This document shows, in pieces, positions 51,298 through 64,000 of a stretch of DNA of 64,000 bases (positions within the stretch are counted from its first letter, which is position 1; each line of letters starts with the position of its first letter). The stretch is from Sphingomonas sp. HITSZ_GF (GTDB lineage: Bacteria > Pseudomonadota > Alphaproteobacteria > Sphingomonadales > Sphingomonadaceae), in contig NZ_JARQXA010000005.1 in the NCBI RefSeq assembly GCF_029543155.1, positions 62,001 through 126,000 of the forward strand. The letters are read 5' to 3'. Made by a program: the position numbers and the translations under genes. The notes below the pieces were generated by a model. That model worked only from the letters and a program-made list of their open reading frames with translations. It had not been told where the DNA came from and did no database searches.

Positions 51298-52023
51298 TTA
51301 CTCCGCGATCGCGGCCGCATCCGCCTCGGCGGTCTGCGAACCACCGCGGCCGAGCAGGTCGGCGATCTTCTTGCCGCGCCGCTGGGCGACCGACTTCGGC
51401 GAAGTCTGGTCGTTCAGCGCCTCGAAGGTGGCGCGGATCATGTTGTAGGGGTTCGACGTGCCGACCGACTTGGTCACGACGTCGGCAACGCCCAGGCTCT
51501 CGAAGATGGCGCGCATCGGGCCACCCGCGATGATGCCGGTGCCCTGCGGCGCCGAACGGATCGTCACGCGGCCGGCGCCGAAATGGCCCTTGCCGTCGTG
51601 ATGCAGCGTGCGGCCTTCCTTGAGCGGAATGCGGACCATCGCCTTCTTGGCAGCAGCCGTCGCCTTCGAGATGGCTTCCGGCACTTCGCGCGCCTTGCCA
51701 TGACCGAAGCCTGCACGGCCCTTGCCGTCGCCCACGACGACCAGCGCCGCGAAGCCGAAGCGCTTGCCGCCCTTCACCGTCTTCGAGACGCGGTTGATGT
51801 GGACCAGCTTCTCGATCAGCTCTTCGCCGCCGTCCTCGGCACCGCGACGATCGTCGCGGCGGCCACGGTTGCCGTCACGGCCGCCACGACCGCGATCGCC
51901 ACCACCGCCCGGACCACCACGGCCACGGCCGCGGCCACGGCCCTGCTGCTCCTGGGGAGCACCGGCGTCCTGGGCTTCGAAGCCCGCGCCCTCTGCGGGC
52001 GCCTGGTTGTTTTCGTCAGCCAT
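51298..52023 (-). CDS. rpsE: 30S ribosomal protein S5 with RGG-rich N-terminal extension
   Basis: A 241-residue protein; E. coli S5 has about 166. The canonical part begins near residue 68 ([22 protein letters not shown]) and has [11 protein letters not shown] and [17 protein letters not shown]. The first ~65 residues are disordered and Arg/Gly-rich ([24 protein letters not shown]), resembling RGG RNA-binding boxes. Such extensions are found in sphingomonad S5 proteins as far as I recall. S5 sits at the mRNA entry site and is involved in accuracy. Confidence 0.96.
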   Translation of the reverse strand: MADENNQAPAEGAGFEAQDAGAPQEQQGRGRGRGRGGPGGGGDRGRGGRDGNRGRRDDRRGAEDGGEELIEKLVHINRVSKTVKGGKRFGFAALVVVGDGKGRAGFGHGKAREVPEAISKATAAAKKAMVRIPLKEGRTLHHDGKGHFGAGRVTIRSAPQGTGIIAGGPMRAIFESLGVADVVTKSVGTSNPYNMIRATFEALNDQTSPKSVAQRRGKKIADLLGRGGSQTAEADAAAIAE

Positions 52024-52025
52024 TC

Positions 52026-52388
52026 TCAGAACTCCAGCCCGCTCTCACGAGCGGCATCGGCCAGCGCCTTGACGCGGCCATGATAGAGGAAGCCACCGCG
52101 GTCGAACACGACCTGGGTGATGCCGGCAGCCTTGGCAGCCGCGGCAACGCGCTTGCCGACTTCCTGGGCGGCCTCGATGGTCGCGCCGGTCTTGCCGCGC
52201 ACGTCCTTGTCGAGGGTGGAAGCTGCGGCGACGGTCTTGCCGGCGGCATCGTCGATCACCTGGGCATAGATGTGCTTGCCCGAGCGATGGACCGAAAGAC
52301 GCGGACGACCACCGGCACGCGCACGCAGAGCGCTGCGGTTGCGGCGACGACGCTTCTCGAAAAGCGAGAGACCCTTGGTGCTGATCAC
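52026..52388 (-). CDS. rplR: 50S ribosomal protein L18
   Basis: A 120-residue 5S rRNA-binding protein: [47 protein letters not shown]. The start is GTG at 52388; it overlaps the rplF stop by 4 bases (GTGA), so translation is coupled. Confidence 0.97.
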   Translation of the reverse strand: MISTKGLSLFEKRRRRNRSALRARAGGRPRLSVHRSGKHIYAQVIDDAAGKTVAAASTLDKDVRGKTGATIEAAQEVGKRVAAAAKAAGITQVVFDRGGFLYHGRVKALADAARESGLEF

Positions 52389-52918
52389 TTCTTCTTCCCT
52401 TCCTTACGGAAGATGAACTCGCCGTCGTACTTGATGCCCTTGCCCTTGTACGGCTCGGGCTTGCGCCAGCGGCGAATCTCGGCCGCAATCTGGCCGACCT
52501 TCTGCTTGTCGATGCCCGAGATCTCGACCGTGGTCTGATCCGGGGTCTTGATCTCGATGCCTTCCGGCACGTCGATGTTCACGTCGTGCGAATAGCCGAG
52601 CTGGAGCTTGAGCACCTTGCCCTGCGCCGCCGCACGGTAACCGACGCCGGTGATCAGCAGCTTCTTCGAGAAGCCGGTGGTCACGCCGGTGACGAGGTTC
52701 TGCACCAGGGTGCGCTGCATGCCCCAGAAGGCACGGGCGCGCTTGGTGTCGTTCGCCGGCTGCACCGAGATGCCGCCATCGACGAGCTCATAGCTGATCA
52801 GATCAGCCTTCGGGATCGACAGAGTGCCCTTGGGGCCCTTCACCGAGACCTGGTCGCCGTCCAGCGTGGCGGTGACGCCAGCGGGGATCGCGACCGGCTT
52901 CTTACCGATGCGGCTCAT
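52385..52918 (-). CDS. rplF: 50S ribosomal protein L6
   Basis: A 177-residue protein of two similar domains near the factor-binding site. [15 protein letters not shown] start and [24 protein letters not shown] end. The start overlaps the rpsH stop by one base (TAATG). Confidence 0.98.
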   Translation of the reverse strand: MSRIGKKPVAIPAGVTATLDGDQVSVKGPKGTLSIPKADLISYELVDGGISVQPANDTKRARAFWGMQRTLVQNLVTGVTTGFSKKLLITGVGYRAAAQGKVLKLQLGYSHDVNIDVPEGIEIKTPDQTTVEISGIDKQKVGQIAAEIRRWRKPEPYKGKGIKYDGEFIFRKEGKKK

Positions 52919-53313
52919 TAGAACACCTCCGCCAGCACTTCGCCGCCGACATTCTGCTCGCGCGCTTCCGCGTCCGAGAGAACGCCGCGAGGCGTCGAGA
53001 CGATCGTGATGCCCAGGCCGTTGCGGACGCGGGGAAGCTCCTGGCTGCCCGAGTACACGCGGCGGCCCGGCTTCGAGATGCGCGCGACGTGCTTGATCGC
53101 CGGCTGGCCCTCGAAATACTTCAGCTCGATGCGGATGCCCGCGGCGGGGCCCATCTGCTCTTCGCTGTAGCCACGGATGTAGCCTTCGCGCTGGAGCACA
53201 TCGAGAACGCGCGCACGCAGCTTGCTCGCCGGCGTAAGGACAGAGTCCTTGCGGGCGCGCTGGCCGTTGCGGATGCGGGTGAGCATATCACCCAGGGGAT
53301 CGGTCACTGCCAT
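52918..53313 (-). CDS. rpsH: 30S ribosomal protein S8
   Basis: A 131-residue 16S-binding protein that also regulates the spc operon in E. coli. [28 protein letters not shown] start; the end [27 protein letters not shown] is typical. Confidence 0.98.
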   Translation of the reverse strand: MAVTDPLGDMLTRIRNGQRARKDSVLTPASKLRARVLDVLQREGYIRGYSEEQMGPAAGIRIELKYFEGQPAIKHVARISKPGRRVYSGSQELPRVRNGLGITIVSTPRGVLSDAEAREQNVGGEVLAEVF

Positions 53314-53324
53314 CTTCGTGATCC

Positions 53325-53630
53325 TTACCAGCTCGACTTCGTGACACCGGGGATCAGGCCCTTGTTGGCCAGATCACGCAGCATGACACGAGCAAGACGG
53401 AACTTGCGGTAGTAACCGCGGGGGCGACCGGTGAGCTCGCACCGGTTGCGAATGCGGGTCGGGTTGCCGTTGCGCGGCAGCTCGGCCATCTTGAGACGCG
53501 CGATGAGACGCTCGGTCTCATCGAGGCTCTCGTCATTCGCGATCGCCTTCAGCTTCGCATACTTGCCGGCGTACTTCTTCACCAGCTGCTTGCGACGCTC
53601 GTTCTTGTTCACGGAACTCAGTTTCGCCAT
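53325..53630 (-). CDS. rpsN: 30S ribosomal protein S14 (zinc-free type)
   Basis: A 101-residue head protein without CxxC pairs, so it is the zinc-independent form. [26 protein letters not shown] start and [24 protein letters not shown]. Confidence 0.97.
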   Translation of the reverse strand: MAKLSSVNKNERRKQLVKKYAGKYAKLKAIANDESLDETERLIARLKMAELPRNGNPTRIRNRCELTGRPRGYYRKFRLARVMLRDLANKGLIPGVTKSSW

Positions 53631-53649
53631 GACTTAAGTTCTCTTTCCT

Positions 53650-54231
53650 TTACGCGGCCTTGGCTTCGCCGTCCGCATCCTGCGGGAACGGGAAACCGAA
53701 GAGACGGAGAAGCTCGCGAGCTTCCTCGTCGGTCTTCGCGGTGGTGGTCACGATCACGTCCATGCCGCGGATCTTGTCGACCTTATCGTAGCTGATTTCC
53801 GGGAAGATCAGCTGCTCCTTGAGACCGCAGGCATAGTTGCCGCGGCCGTCGAACGACTTCGGGTTCAGGCCACGGAAGTCGCGAACGCGCGGCAGCGCGA
53901 TCGTGATGAAGCGATCGAGGAACTCGTACATGCGCTCGCGGCGAAGGGTGACCTTCGCGCCGATCGGCATGCCCTCGCGCAGCTTGAACTGCGCGATCGA
54001 CTTCTTCGCCTTGGTGATCACCGGCTTCTGGCCCGCGATCAGCTCCATTTCAGAAGCGGCCTGCTCGACCTTCTTCTTGTCCTGGGTCGCTTCGCCGACG
54101 CCCATGTTGAGCACGATCTTCTCGATCTTCGGCACTTCCATGACGTTCTTGTAACCGAACTTCTCGGTCATCGCCTTGGCGATGGTCTCGTCATAGAGCT
54201 TGCGCATGCGCGGCGTGTAGGAATCAGCCAT
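53650..54231 (-). CDS. rplE: 50S ribosomal protein L5
   Basis: A 193-residue 5S rRNA-binding protein contacting the P-site t[20 protein letters not shown] start; [16 protein letters not shown] and [20 protein letters not shown] are family motifs. The start at 54231 overlaps the rplX stop by 8 bases. Confidence 0.97.
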   Translation of the reverse strand: MADSYTPRMRKLYDETIAKAMTEKFGYKNVMEVPKIEKIVLNMGVGEATQDKKKVEQAASEMELIAGQKPVITKAKKSIAQFKLREGMPIGAKVTLRRERMYEFLDRFITIALPRVRDFRGLNPKSFDGRGNYACGLKEQLIFPEISYDKVDKIRGMDVIVTTTAKTDEEARELLRLFGFPFPQDADGEAKAA

Positions 54232-54541
54232 TGATGACCTCCCCGGTCTTGACCGCAACGCGGACCTTCTTGCCGTCACGCTCCTCGAAGCGGACGCGGG
54301 TCGGCTTGCCGTCCTTGGTCACATGGGCGACCTTCGACACCGCCATCGGCGCTTCCGAACGCTCGAGGCCACCCTGCGGGTTGGCCTGCGAAGCCTTGCG
54401 GTGACGCACGGCGACGTTCACGCCCGACACAACAACCTTGCCCTCCTTGGGGAGAGCCTTGACGACTTCACCGGTACGGCCCTTGTCCTTGCCGGACAGG
54501 ACGATGACCTGGTCGCCCTTCTTGATCTTGGCAGCAGCCAT
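54224..54541 (-). CDS. rplX: 50S ribosomal protein L24
   Basis: A 105-residue early assembly protein with a KOW motif: [30 protein letters not shown] 54541 overlaps the rplN stop by one base (TGATG). Confidence 0.97.
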   Translation of the reverse strand: MAAAKIKKGDQVIVLSGKDKGRTGEVVKALPKEGKVVVSGVNVAVRHRKASQANPQGGLERSEAPMAVSKVAHVTKDGKPTRVRFEERDGKKVRVAVKTGEVING

Positions 54542-54909
54542 CACAGCACCTCGGGGGCGAGCGAAATGATCTTCATGAAGCCCTTCGAGCGCAGCTCGCG
54601 GACCACCGGGCCAAAGATACGGGTGCCGATCGGCTCCTCGTTCTTGTTGACCAGGACGGCAGCATTGCCGTCGAAGCGAATGACCGAGCCATCGGCGCGG
54701 CGGACGTCCTTGGCGGTGCGGACGATGACGGCACGGTGCACGTCACCCTTCTTCACCTTGCCGCGGGGAGCAGCTTCCTTGATGCTGACGACGATGACGT
54801 CGCCGACGGAGGCGAAGCGACGCTTCGATCCGCCCAGCACCTTGATGCACTGCACCCGCTTCGCGCCGCTGTTGTCAGCGACGTCGAGATTGGACTGCAT
54901 CTGGATCAT
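54541..54909 (-). CDS. rplN: 50S ribosomal protein L14
   Basis: A 122-residue protein at the subunit interface: [19 protein letters not shown] start, [23 protein letters not shown] end region. Confidence 0.98.
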   Translation of the reverse strand: MIQMQSNLDVADNSGAKRVQCIKVLGGSKRRFASVGDVIVVSIKEAAPRGKVKKGDVHRAVIVRTAKDVRRADGSVIRFDGNAAVLVNKNEEPIGTRIFGPVVRELRSKGFMKIISLAPEVL

Positions 54910-54972
54910 GGATCCGGTTCCTTCTCGTTCGGCCTACCGGGACGTTCGCCCGGCGGTTCCAGTTGAAAACGC

Positions 54973-55245
54973 TTAGGCGGCGGCGTCCGACTTGGTCGGG
55001 GTCGCGTGGGTGTTCACCCGCTCGATCACCTTCCAGGTCTTGAGCTTCGAGATCGGCGCAGTCTCTTCGATGCGCACGGTCTCGCCGGCCTTGTACTCAT
55101 TGCCCTCATCATGGGCATGATACTTCTTCGAGCGACGGATGATCTTGCCGTAGAGCGGGTGCTTCACCTTACGCTCCACGAGCACGACGACCGTCTTGTC
55201 GCCCTTGTCGGAAACCACGTTCCCGGTCAGCACGCGCTTCGGCAT
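54973..55245 (-). CDS. rpsQ: 30S ribosomal protein S17
   Basis: A 90-residue OB-fold protein: [34 protein letters not shown] and the conserved [11 protein letters not shown] turn. Confidence 0.97.
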   Translation of the reverse strand: MPKRVLTGNVVSDKGDKTVVVLVERKVKHPLYGKIIRRSKKYHAHDEGNEYKAGETVRIEETAPISKLKTWKVIERVNTHATPTKSDAAA

Positions 55246-55256
55246 GGTCTCTGTCC

Positions 55257-55460
55257 TTACTTCGCAGCCGAGCGCGAGCGCTCGTTCTGCAGCGTCTTGA
55301 TACGGGCGATGTCACGACGGACCTCGCGAACGCGGCTCGGCTTCTCGAGCTGGCTGGTCGCGGCCTGGAAGCGGAGGTTGAACGCCTCGCGCTTCAGGTT
55401 GCCGAGCTCGTCGCTCAGCTGGTCTTCGGTCTTCGCACGAAGATCGGTAGCCTTGGTCAT
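55257..55460 (-). CDS. rpmC: 50S ribosomal protein L29
   Basis: A 67-residue helical hairpin protein at the tunnel exit: [50 protein letters not shown]. Confidence 0.97.
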   Translation of the reverse strand: MTKATDLRAKTEDQLSDELGNLKREAFNLRFQAATSQLEKPSRVREVRRDIARIKTLQNERSRSAAK

Positions 55461-55464
55461 TCTA

Positions 55465-55896
55465 TCAACCCTCCAGGTGCGAGGTATCGCCGAGGCGAGC
55501 CACGACCTTGACCTTGATCGGCAGCTTCATCGCCGCGCGCTCGAAAGCTTCAGCAGCGAGCGGGCCCGGCACGCCGTCCAGCTCGAACAGGATGCGGCCC
55601 GGCTTGACGCGGGCGACCCAGAATTCCGGCGAACCCTTACCCGAGCCCATGCGGACTTCAGCAGGCTTCGACGAAACCGGCACGTCCGGGAAGATGCGGA
55701 TCCAGAGACGGCCCTGACGCTTGATGTGGCGCGTGATCGCGCGGCGAGCCGCTTCGATCTGGCGGGCGGTGATCCGCTCCGGCTCCATCGCCTTCAGGCC
55801 GTACGACCCGAAGTTGAGCGCCGTGCCACCCTTGGCGTCGCCATGGATGCGGCCCTTGAAGGCCTTGCGGAACTTGGTGCGCTTCGGTTGCAGCAT
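55465..55896 (-). CDS. rplP: 50S ribosomal protein L16
   Basis: A 143-residue protein at the A-site side: [36 protein letters not shown] start, [35 protein letters not shown]. Confidence 0.98.
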   Translation of the reverse strand: MLQPKRTKFRKAFKGRIHGDAKGGTALNFGSYGLKAMEPERITARQIEAARRAITRHIKRQGRLWIRIFPDVPVSSKPAEVRMGSGKGSPEFWVARVKPGRILFELDGVPGPLAAEAFERAAMKLPIKVKVVARLGDTSHLEG

Positions 55897-55908
55897 TGTC
55901 CCTAGTCC

Positions 55909-56616
55909 TTAGCGACGGTCTTCGCGCGCCGGGCGCACGCCCGTCGTCTGCGATTCCAGGTTGAGGCGATCGGTCGCCATCGGATCGTGGCCGAGGATCT
56001 CACCCTTGAAGATCCACACCTTCACGCCGCAGACGCCATAGGCGGTGTGCGCTTCGGCAGTGGCGTGATCGATGTTCGCGCGCAGCGTGTGCAGCGGAAC
56101 GCGACCTTCGCGATACCATTCCGAACGGGCGATCTCGGCGCCGCCGAGACGGCCGCCGCAGTTGATCCGGATGCCCTCGGCGCCGAGACGCATCGCCGAC
56201 TGCACCGCGCGCTTCATGGCGCGACGGAAGGCGATACGACGCTCGAGCTGATCGGCGATGCCCTGGGCGACGAGCTTGGCGTCGACTTCCGGCTTGCGGA
56301 TCTCGACGATGTTCAGGCTCACGTCGCTCGAGGTCATCGAGCTCAGCGTCTTGCGCAGCTTCTCGATGTCCGAGCCCTTCTTGCCGATGATGACACCGGG
56401 ACGGGCAGCGTAGATCGACACGCGGCACAGCTTGGCCGGACGCTCGATCACCACCTTCGAGATCGCGGCCTGGGGCAGCGTCTCGAGGATGTACTTGCGG
56501 ATCTTGAGGTCCTCCATGAGAAGGCGGCCGTAATCGGCGCCCTCGGCGAACCAACGGCTGTCCCAGGTACGGTTGACCTGGAGGCGAAGACCGATCGGGT
56601 TGCTCTTGTGACCCAT
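55909..56616 (-). CDS. rpsC: 30S ribosomal protein S3
   Basis: A 235-residue KH-domain protein at the mRNA entry. [26 protein letters not shown] start and [19 protein letters not shown] is the KH motif. It overlaps the rplV stop by one base (TAATG). Confidence 0.98.
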   Translation of the reverse strand: MGHKSNPIGLRLQVNRTWDSRWFAEGADYGRLLMEDLKIRKYILETLPQAAISKVVIERPAKLCRVSIYAARPGVIIGKKGSDIEKLRKTLSSMTSSDVSLNIVEIRKPEVDAKLVAQGIADQLERRIAFRRAMKRAVQSAMRLGAEGIRINCGGRLGGAEIARSEWYREGRVPLHTLRANIDHATAEAHTAYGVCGVKVWIFKGEILGHDPMATDRLNLESQTTGVRPAREDRR

Positions 56617-56993
56617 TATGCTTCTTCCTGCTCGCGGACGACGATGCGAAGACGGCTGAACGGCTTCAGGATGCGGGTGGACTTGCCACGGCCGCGGGTC
56701 GCGAAGCGCTTCATCGTGATCGACTTGCCGACCGAAGCCTCGGCGACGACGAGTGCGTCGACGTCGAGGTTGTGGTTGTTCTCCGCGTTGGCGATCGCCG
56801 AAGCGAGAACCTTGCGGGCGTCGACGGCCATGGCCTTGGTCGAGAACTGAAGGATATTCAGCGCATCGCCGGCCTTCTTGCCGCGGATCAGGCCCGCAAC
56901 GAGGTTCAGCTTCTGGGCCGAGCCGCGGATCTGCGTGGCGACGGCAAGGGCTTCCTTGTCGCCGACCTTACGGGGGGCTGCAGGCTTGCTCAT
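56616..56993 (-). CDS. rplV: 50S ribosomal protein L22
   Basis: A 125-residue protein lining the exit tunnel. It has the core [56 protein letters not shown] and a basic tunnel loop [13 protein letters not shown]. The N-terminal dozen residues ([12 protein letters not shown]) are an extension. Confidence 0.97.
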   Translation of the reverse strand: MSKPAAPRKVGDKEALAVATQIRGSAQKLNLVAGLIRGKKAGDALNILQFSTKAMAVDARKVLASAIANAENNHNLDVDALVVAEASVGKSITMKRFATRGRGKSTRILKPFSRLRIVVREQEEA

Positions 56994-57271
56994 TAGCGCT
57001 TACCCTTCTTGTCGGCAGCGTGGCCCGGGAAGAACCGGGTCGGCGCGAACTCGCCGAGCTTCATGCCAACCATGTCCTCGTTGACCGAGACCGGCACGAA
57101 CTTGCGGCCATTATAGACGTTGAACGTCAGGCCGACGAAGTCCGGCAGGATCGTCGAGCGGCGCGACCAGGTCTTGATCGGACCGGCGCGGGTGCCCTGC
57201 TCCTGCGCGGTCTGCGCCTTCTTGAGCAGGTGGAGGTCCACGAACGGACCCTTCCAAACGGAACGAGCCAT
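56993..57271 (-). CDS. rpsS: 30S ribosomal protein S19
   Basis: A 92-residue head protein: [20 protein letters not shown] start, [25 protein letters not shown] and [24 protein letters not shown] end. It overlaps the rplV start by one base. Confidence 0.98.
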   Translation of the reverse strand: MARSVWKGPFVDLHLLKKAQTAQEQGTRAGPIKTWSRRSTILPDFVGLTFNVYNGRKFVPVSVNEDMVGMKLGEFAPTRFFPGHAADKKGKR

Positions 57272-57275
57272 CCTA

Positions 57276-58127
57276 TTAGCCCTTCTTCTTCGCGTGACGG
57301 CTGCGGATGATCATCTTGTCCGTCGCCTTGTTGTGGCGGGTGCGCGCACCCTTGGTCGGCTTGCCCCACGGGGTGACCGGGTGACGGCCGCCCGAGGTAC
57401 GGCCTTCACCACCGCCGTGCGGGTGGTCGACCGGGTTCTTCGCGACACCGCGGGTCAGCGGGCGGATGCCCTTCCAGCGGTTGCGGCCGGCCTTGCCGAG
57501 GTTGGTGTTCTGGTTGTCCGGGTTGGACACCGCACCGACCGTCGCCATGCAGTTGCCGTGGATGTAGCGCTGCTCGCCCGAGTTCAGGCGAACGATGACC
57601 ATGCCGCGGTCACGGCCGACGACCTGCACATAGGTGCCCGCCGAACGCGCGATCTGACCGCCCTTGCCCGGCTTCATCTCCACATTGTGGACGATGGTGC
57701 CGACCGGCATCTGCGACAGTTCCATGGCGTTGCCCGGCTTCACGTCGGTCTTCTTGCCCGCGATCACCTTGTCGCCGACAGCGAGACGCTGCGGAGCGAT
57801 GATGTAGGCCAGGCGATCCTTGCCGGCTTCGTCGGCGCCGTAGTTGACGAGCGCGATGAAGGCGGTGCGGTTGGGATCATACTCGATCCGCTCGACCGTG
57901 CCCTCAACGTCCCACAGGCGACGCTTGAAGTCGATGATACGGTAGCGCTGCTTGTGACCGCCGGCGATGCCGCGCGAGGTCACATGGCCCTTGTTGTTGC
58001 GGCCGCCGGTCTTGGTCTTGCCTTCGGTCAGACCCTTGACCGGGCGACCCTTGTACAGGGCCGAACGGTCGATCAGGATCAGGCCGCGGACGCCAGGCGA
58101 CGTCGGATTATAGTTCTTGAGTGCCAT
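57276..58127 (-). CDS. rplB: 50S ribosomal protein L2
   Basis: A 283-residue protein of the peptidyl transferase region: [22 protein letters not shown] start, the essential [30 protein letters not shown] loop with its conserved His. Confidence 0.98.
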   Translation of the reverse strand: MALKNYNPTSPGVRGLILIDRSALYKGRPVKGLTEGKTKTGGRNNKGHVTSRGIAGGHKQRYRIIDFKRRLWDVEGTVERIEYDPNRTAFIALVNYGADEAGKDRLAYIIAPQRLAVGDKVIAGKKTDVKPGNAMELSQMPVGTIVHNVEMKPGKGGQIARSAGTYVQVVGRDRGMVIVRLNSGEQRYIHGNCMATVGAVSNPDNQNTNLGKAGRNRWKGIRPLTRGVAKNPVDHPHGGGEGRTSGGRHPVTPWGKPTKGARTRHNKATDKMIIRSRHAKKKG

Positions 58128-58131
58128 CGCC

Positions 58132-58446
58132 TCAGATTCCCGTCGTCACGTCGATCTGATCGCCATCGGCGAGCGTCACGATCGCTTTCTTCACGTCAGA
58201 GCGGCGATACGGCGCGCCCTTCCACTTCTTGGTCTTGCCCTTCTGGACGATCGTGTTGACGCCCGTGACCTTGACCGAGAACAGCGCTTCGACAGCGGCC
58301 TTGATCTCGGGCTTGGTGGCGTCGCCGGCGACCTTGAACACAACGGCGTTGTACTCGGAGACCAGGGTCGACTTTTCGGTGATGTGCGGAGCGACAATCA
58401 CGTCATAGTGACGGTTGTCGATCGCAGCTGCCTGCTTCTTAGCCAT
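58132..58446 (-). CDS. rplW: 50S ribosomal protein L23
   Basis: A 104-residue protein that binds trigger factor and SRP at the tunnel exit. [44 protein letters not shown]. It overlaps the rplD stop by 8 bases. Confidence 0.97.
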   Translation of the reverse strand: MAKKQAAAIDNRHYDVIVAPHITEKSTLVSEYNAVVFKVAGDATKPEIKAAVEALFSVKVTGVNTIVQKGKTKKWKGAPYRRSDVKKAIVTLADGDQIDVTTGI

Positions 58447-59053
58447 TGAAGCGCGCCTCCAGGCTCTCGACGGCAGCGCGGGTCAGAACCAGCGTGTCGT
58501 GCTTCAGGATGTCATAGACGTTGGCGCCGACCGCCGGGAGGACGTTGACGCCCACCAGGTTACGGGCCGCGAGGAAACCGTTGCCGGCTTCGCCGTCGAT
58601 CACCAGGGCAGTCTTGCCGGTGCCGAGCTTGGCGAACTGGGTCTTCAGCTCCGCGGTCTTGGCGGTGCCGAAGGCGTCGAGGACGATCAGCGAGCCCGCC
58701 TTGGCGTGGCTGCTGAGCGCCATCTTCAGGCCGAGCGCGCGGATCTTCTTGTTCAGCGACGGATTGAAGTCGCGAACGCGGGCGCCGTGCGCCTTACCAC
58801 CGCCGATGAACACCGGAGCGCGGCGATCGCCGTGACGGGCGGTACCGCCGCCCTTCTGGCGACCGAACTTCTTGCCCGAGCGGGCGACGTCAGCACGCTC
58901 GCGAGTGCCGCGCGCGGTGGCGCGGCGCTTCTCGAGCTGCCAGGTGACGACGCGGTGCAGGATATCGGCGCGCGGCTCGACACCGAAGACGGTGTCGTTG
59001 AGCTCGATGTCGCCCGATGCCTTGGCGTCGAGGGTTTGAACCTTGACCTTCAC
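58439..59053 (-). CDS. rplD: 50S ribosomal protein L4
   Basis: A 204-residue tunnel protein that in E. coli also represses the S10 operon. [68 protein letters not shown] is the RNA-binding loop region. The start is GTG at 59053, directly after the rplC stop. Confidence 0.97.
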   Translation of the reverse strand: MKVKVQTLDAKASGDIELNDTVFGVEPRADILHRVVTWQLEKRRATARGTRERADVARSGKKFGRQKGGGTARHGDRRAPVFIGGGKAHGARVRDFNPSLNKKIRALGLKMALSSHAKAGSLIVLDAFGTAKTAELKTQFAKLGTGKTALVIDGEAGNGFLAARNLVGVNVLPAVGANVYDILKHDTLVLTRAAVESLEARFNG

Positions 59054-59809
59054 TTAGCCCTCCTGGCCTTCGGTCGCCTCAGGAGCCTCGACCGTATCGG
59101 CCGGAGTCTCCGCGGGAGCGGTGTTGTTGTTGGCAACCGACTTGATGCCGGCCGGGAACGGCGCGGTGTCGGGGCGAGCGACCTTGACGGCGTCCTTGAC
59201 GAACAGCCAGCCGCCCTTCGAGCCAGGGACCGAGCCCTTGACGAAGATCAGGCCGCGCTCGACGTCGGTGCCGACGATCTCGAGGTTCTGCTGGGTGCGG
59301 AACTTGTCACCCATGTGGCCGGCCATCTTCTTGTTCTTGAAGACCTTGCCCGGATCCTGGCGCTGACCGGTCGAACCGAGCGAGCGGTGCGAAACCGAGA
59401 CGCCGTGGGTGGCGCGCAGACCGCCGAAGCCCCAACGCTTCATGCCGCCCGCGAAGCCCTTGCCCTGGGTCTTGCCCTGGATGTCGACGAACTGGCCGGC
59501 GACATAGTGGTCGGCCGAGATCTCGGCGCCCACTTCGAGCAGGCCGTCCGCGTCGACGCGGAACTCATGGACGACAGCCTTGGGCTCGACTTCGGCCTTG
59601 CCGAAGTGGCCGCGCTGCGGCTTGGCGACATTCTTGCTCTTCGCCGTGCCGGCGCCGAGTTGGACGGCAGTGTAGCCGTCGCGATCCTTTTCGCGGACGG
59701 AGACGACCTGGACGCCTTCGAGAGCCAGGACGGTGACGGGCACGTGGCGGCCGTCGTCCTGGAACAGGCGGGTCATCCCCAACTTCTTCGCGATCACGCC
59801 AGTGCGCAT
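59054..59809 (-). CDS. rplC: 50S ribosomal protein L3
   Basis: A 251-residue protein: [28 protein letters not shown] start, [43 protein letters not shown] core. The tail [21 protein letters not shown] (last ~35 residues) is an acidic extension, absent from E. coli L3 (209 residues). A 391-base spacer separates it from rpsJ. Confidence 0.97.
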   Translation of the reverse strand: MRTGVIAKKLGMTRLFQDDGRHVPVTVLALEGVQVVSVREKDRDGYTAVQLGAGTAKSKNVAKPQRGHFGKAEVEPKAVVHEFRVDADGLLEVGAEISADHYVAGQFVDIQGKTQGKGFAGGMKRWGFGGLRATHGVSVSHRSLGSTGQRQDPGKVFKNKKMAGHMGDKFRTQQNLEIVGTDVERGLIFVKGSVPGSKGGWLFVKDAVKVARPDTAPFPAGIKSVANNNTAPAETPADTVEAPEATEGQEG

Positions 59810-60200
59810 GACCAGTTGCTCCTATGCATAGGCACCCTCGGGACCATTCCCTCGGGTGCGTGCTTCAGCCCGAAAATATGATGCGAGCCCCCGTCCGGGC
59901 TGAACCCCCTCCCGAAGGAAGAGGCGACGGGGGACGCAGACCCGGTTCTCCGAAGAGGCCGGCGGTATCCCTATCGCGATGCGAGTGCGCCCGTGGCGCC
60001 CTCCGGTTCCTTGCGTTGGATCGGGATCGATCCGGTGGAGGAACCTGGCGAATCCCCCATAAGGGAATCGCGAATCTCGTGTGGAGGCGCGCCTTTACGT
60101 CAGCAGCGCTTCCCTGTCCACCCTCCAACTGCGTTCCCTTGCAGAGATACGCCAAGTGGAGAGCGACCCCGGCTTTCGCCGGGGCTAAAGGCAAGCTCGC
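59810..60200 (-). other. 391-base spacer between rpsJ and rplC without a gene
   Basis: No credible frame is present. Visible structures: GCACCC (59832-59837) facing GGGTGC (59854-59859), and a half copy of repeat family A (60165-60184, CCCCGGCTTTCGCCGGGG). In most bacteria rpsJ and rplC are tens of bases apart. The rest is GC-rich and ordinary. Confidence 0.6.
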
Positions 60201-60512
60201 TTAAGCGAGCTTGATCTCGACGTCCACGCCGGCGGCGAGGTCGAGCTTCATCAGCGCGTCCACCGTCTGCGGGGTCGGCTGCACGATGTCGAGCATGCGC
60301 TTGTAGGTGCGCACTTCGAACTGCTCGCGGCTCTTCTTGTCGATGTGGGGACCACGGTTGACCGTGAACTTCTCGATCTTCGTCGGAAGCGGGATCGGGC
60401 CACGGATGAGAGCGCCGGTGCGGCGCGCAGTGTCGGCGATGTCGCCGGTCGCCTGGTCGAGCACTCGATGATCGAACGCCTTCAGGCGAATACGGATATT
60501 CTGCGTTTCCAT
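60201..60512 (-). CDS. rpsJ: 30S ribosomal protein S10 (NusE)
   Basis: A 103-residue protein of the 30S head, also NusE in transcription antitermination. [20 protein letters not shown] start; [48 protein letters not shown] is the core and loop. It is separated from tuf by a terminator and from rplC by a long spacer, so it may have its own promoter. Confidence 0.97.
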   Translation of the reverse strand: METQNIRIRLKAFDHRVLDQATGDIADTARRTGALIRGPIPLPTKIEKFTVNRGPHIDKKSREQFEVRTYKRMLDIVQPTPQTVDALMKLDLAAGVDVEIKLA

Positions 60513-60604
60513 GTCCCTACCAATGCGAAAGAGCGGGGCCCGTTGCCGAGCCTCTATGCTGTACCCAAAACCGAAGGCGCGCCCTTACAGCGCCCCTCAT
60601 AAAA

Positions 60605-60643
60605 AGGCAACCGCCCGACTCTCCTTTTTTGGAGAGCCGGGCG
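60605..60643 (-). terminator. bidirectional-looking terminator between tuf and rpsJ
   Basis: CGCCCG-A-CTCTCC (60612-60624) pairs with GGAGAG-C-CGGGCG (60631-60643) around TTTTTT, with U-tracts on both sides (minus strand GGTTGCCTTTTT; plus strand CGATTGTTTTTC). It would end the fusA-tuf transcript and separate the S10 operon. Confidence 0.8.
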
Positions 60644-60682
60644 ATTGTTTTTCAGTTCAGGCCTTGCGGCCGAAACTTGAGC

Positions 60683-61879
<1,197 letters not shown>

Positions 61880-61987
61880 TGTTTTCCTACCTTCTGATCT
61901 CTGATTCCGCGCCGCCAGGGGATTCGCCGGAAGGCGGCCCCATAGCGGCTGTTTTTAGATTACGCCAGCCCGAGCGGGCGAAGCGTG

Positions 61988-64000
<2,013 letters not shown>

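Overview
The window looks like part of a chromosome of an alphaproteobacterium, most probably a sphingomonad (Sphingomonas or a close relative). The evidence is high GC, the gene complement, a ThiS-ThiG fusion, an S5 protein with a long Arg/Gly-rich front end, a GGAAC-N17-CGTT stress promoter of the alphaproteobacterial EcfG type, and several families of intergenic inverted repeats that I associate with sphingomonads. No rRNA, tRNA, CRISPR array, insertion sequence or phage gene was found. This assignment rests on recognition, not on a database search.

Left part (1-23100), mixed housekeeping and accessory genes. It holds a CoA-transferase operon with a phosphatase lipoprotein between its two subunits (1-2419), an outer-membrane barrel protein, a GST, a TPP enzyme, and a divergent HxlR regulator/SDR pair around a palindrome. 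Next come a stress-controlled csbD gene, thiSG, aroQ-accB-accC, arsC, a diguanylate cyclase, a PAS protein, purL, a nitroreductase, a DUF418 membrane protein, an iron-controlled bfd/bfr pair and a lone Hpt protein.

Middle part (23100-39300). The order yfgM-bamB-der (outer membrane assembly and ribosome maturation) is read leftwards, followed by panB. A compact three-gene cassette (27731-28826) encodes two related small membrane proteins and a tiny XRE regulator behind an operator-like palindrome. Then come a DNA-alkylation repair pair (YcaQ/AlkX-like plus Tag), guaA, several exported proteins of unknown role and a prolyl oligopeptidase.

Right part (39341-64000), translation supercluster on the minus strand: fusA, tuf, the S10 genes, the spc genes, then adk and the alpha operon down to rplQ. 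It is broken in two places. Two acyltransferase genes lie between rpmD and rplO. A response regulator, an SRPBCC protein and a polysaccharide deacetylase lie between adk and rpsM. Terminator-like hairpins and promoter-like sequences at the borders suggest the insertions sit at joints between three transcription units, so the ribosomal genes stay separately controlled.

The most interesting points are the two envelope-gene insertions in the ribosomal cluster, the XRE/membrane-protein cassette, the phosphatase inside the CoA-transferase operon, the ThiS-ThiG fusion, and the operators proposed for HxlR, Fur and EcfG. All promoter, operator and terminator calls come from reading by eye.
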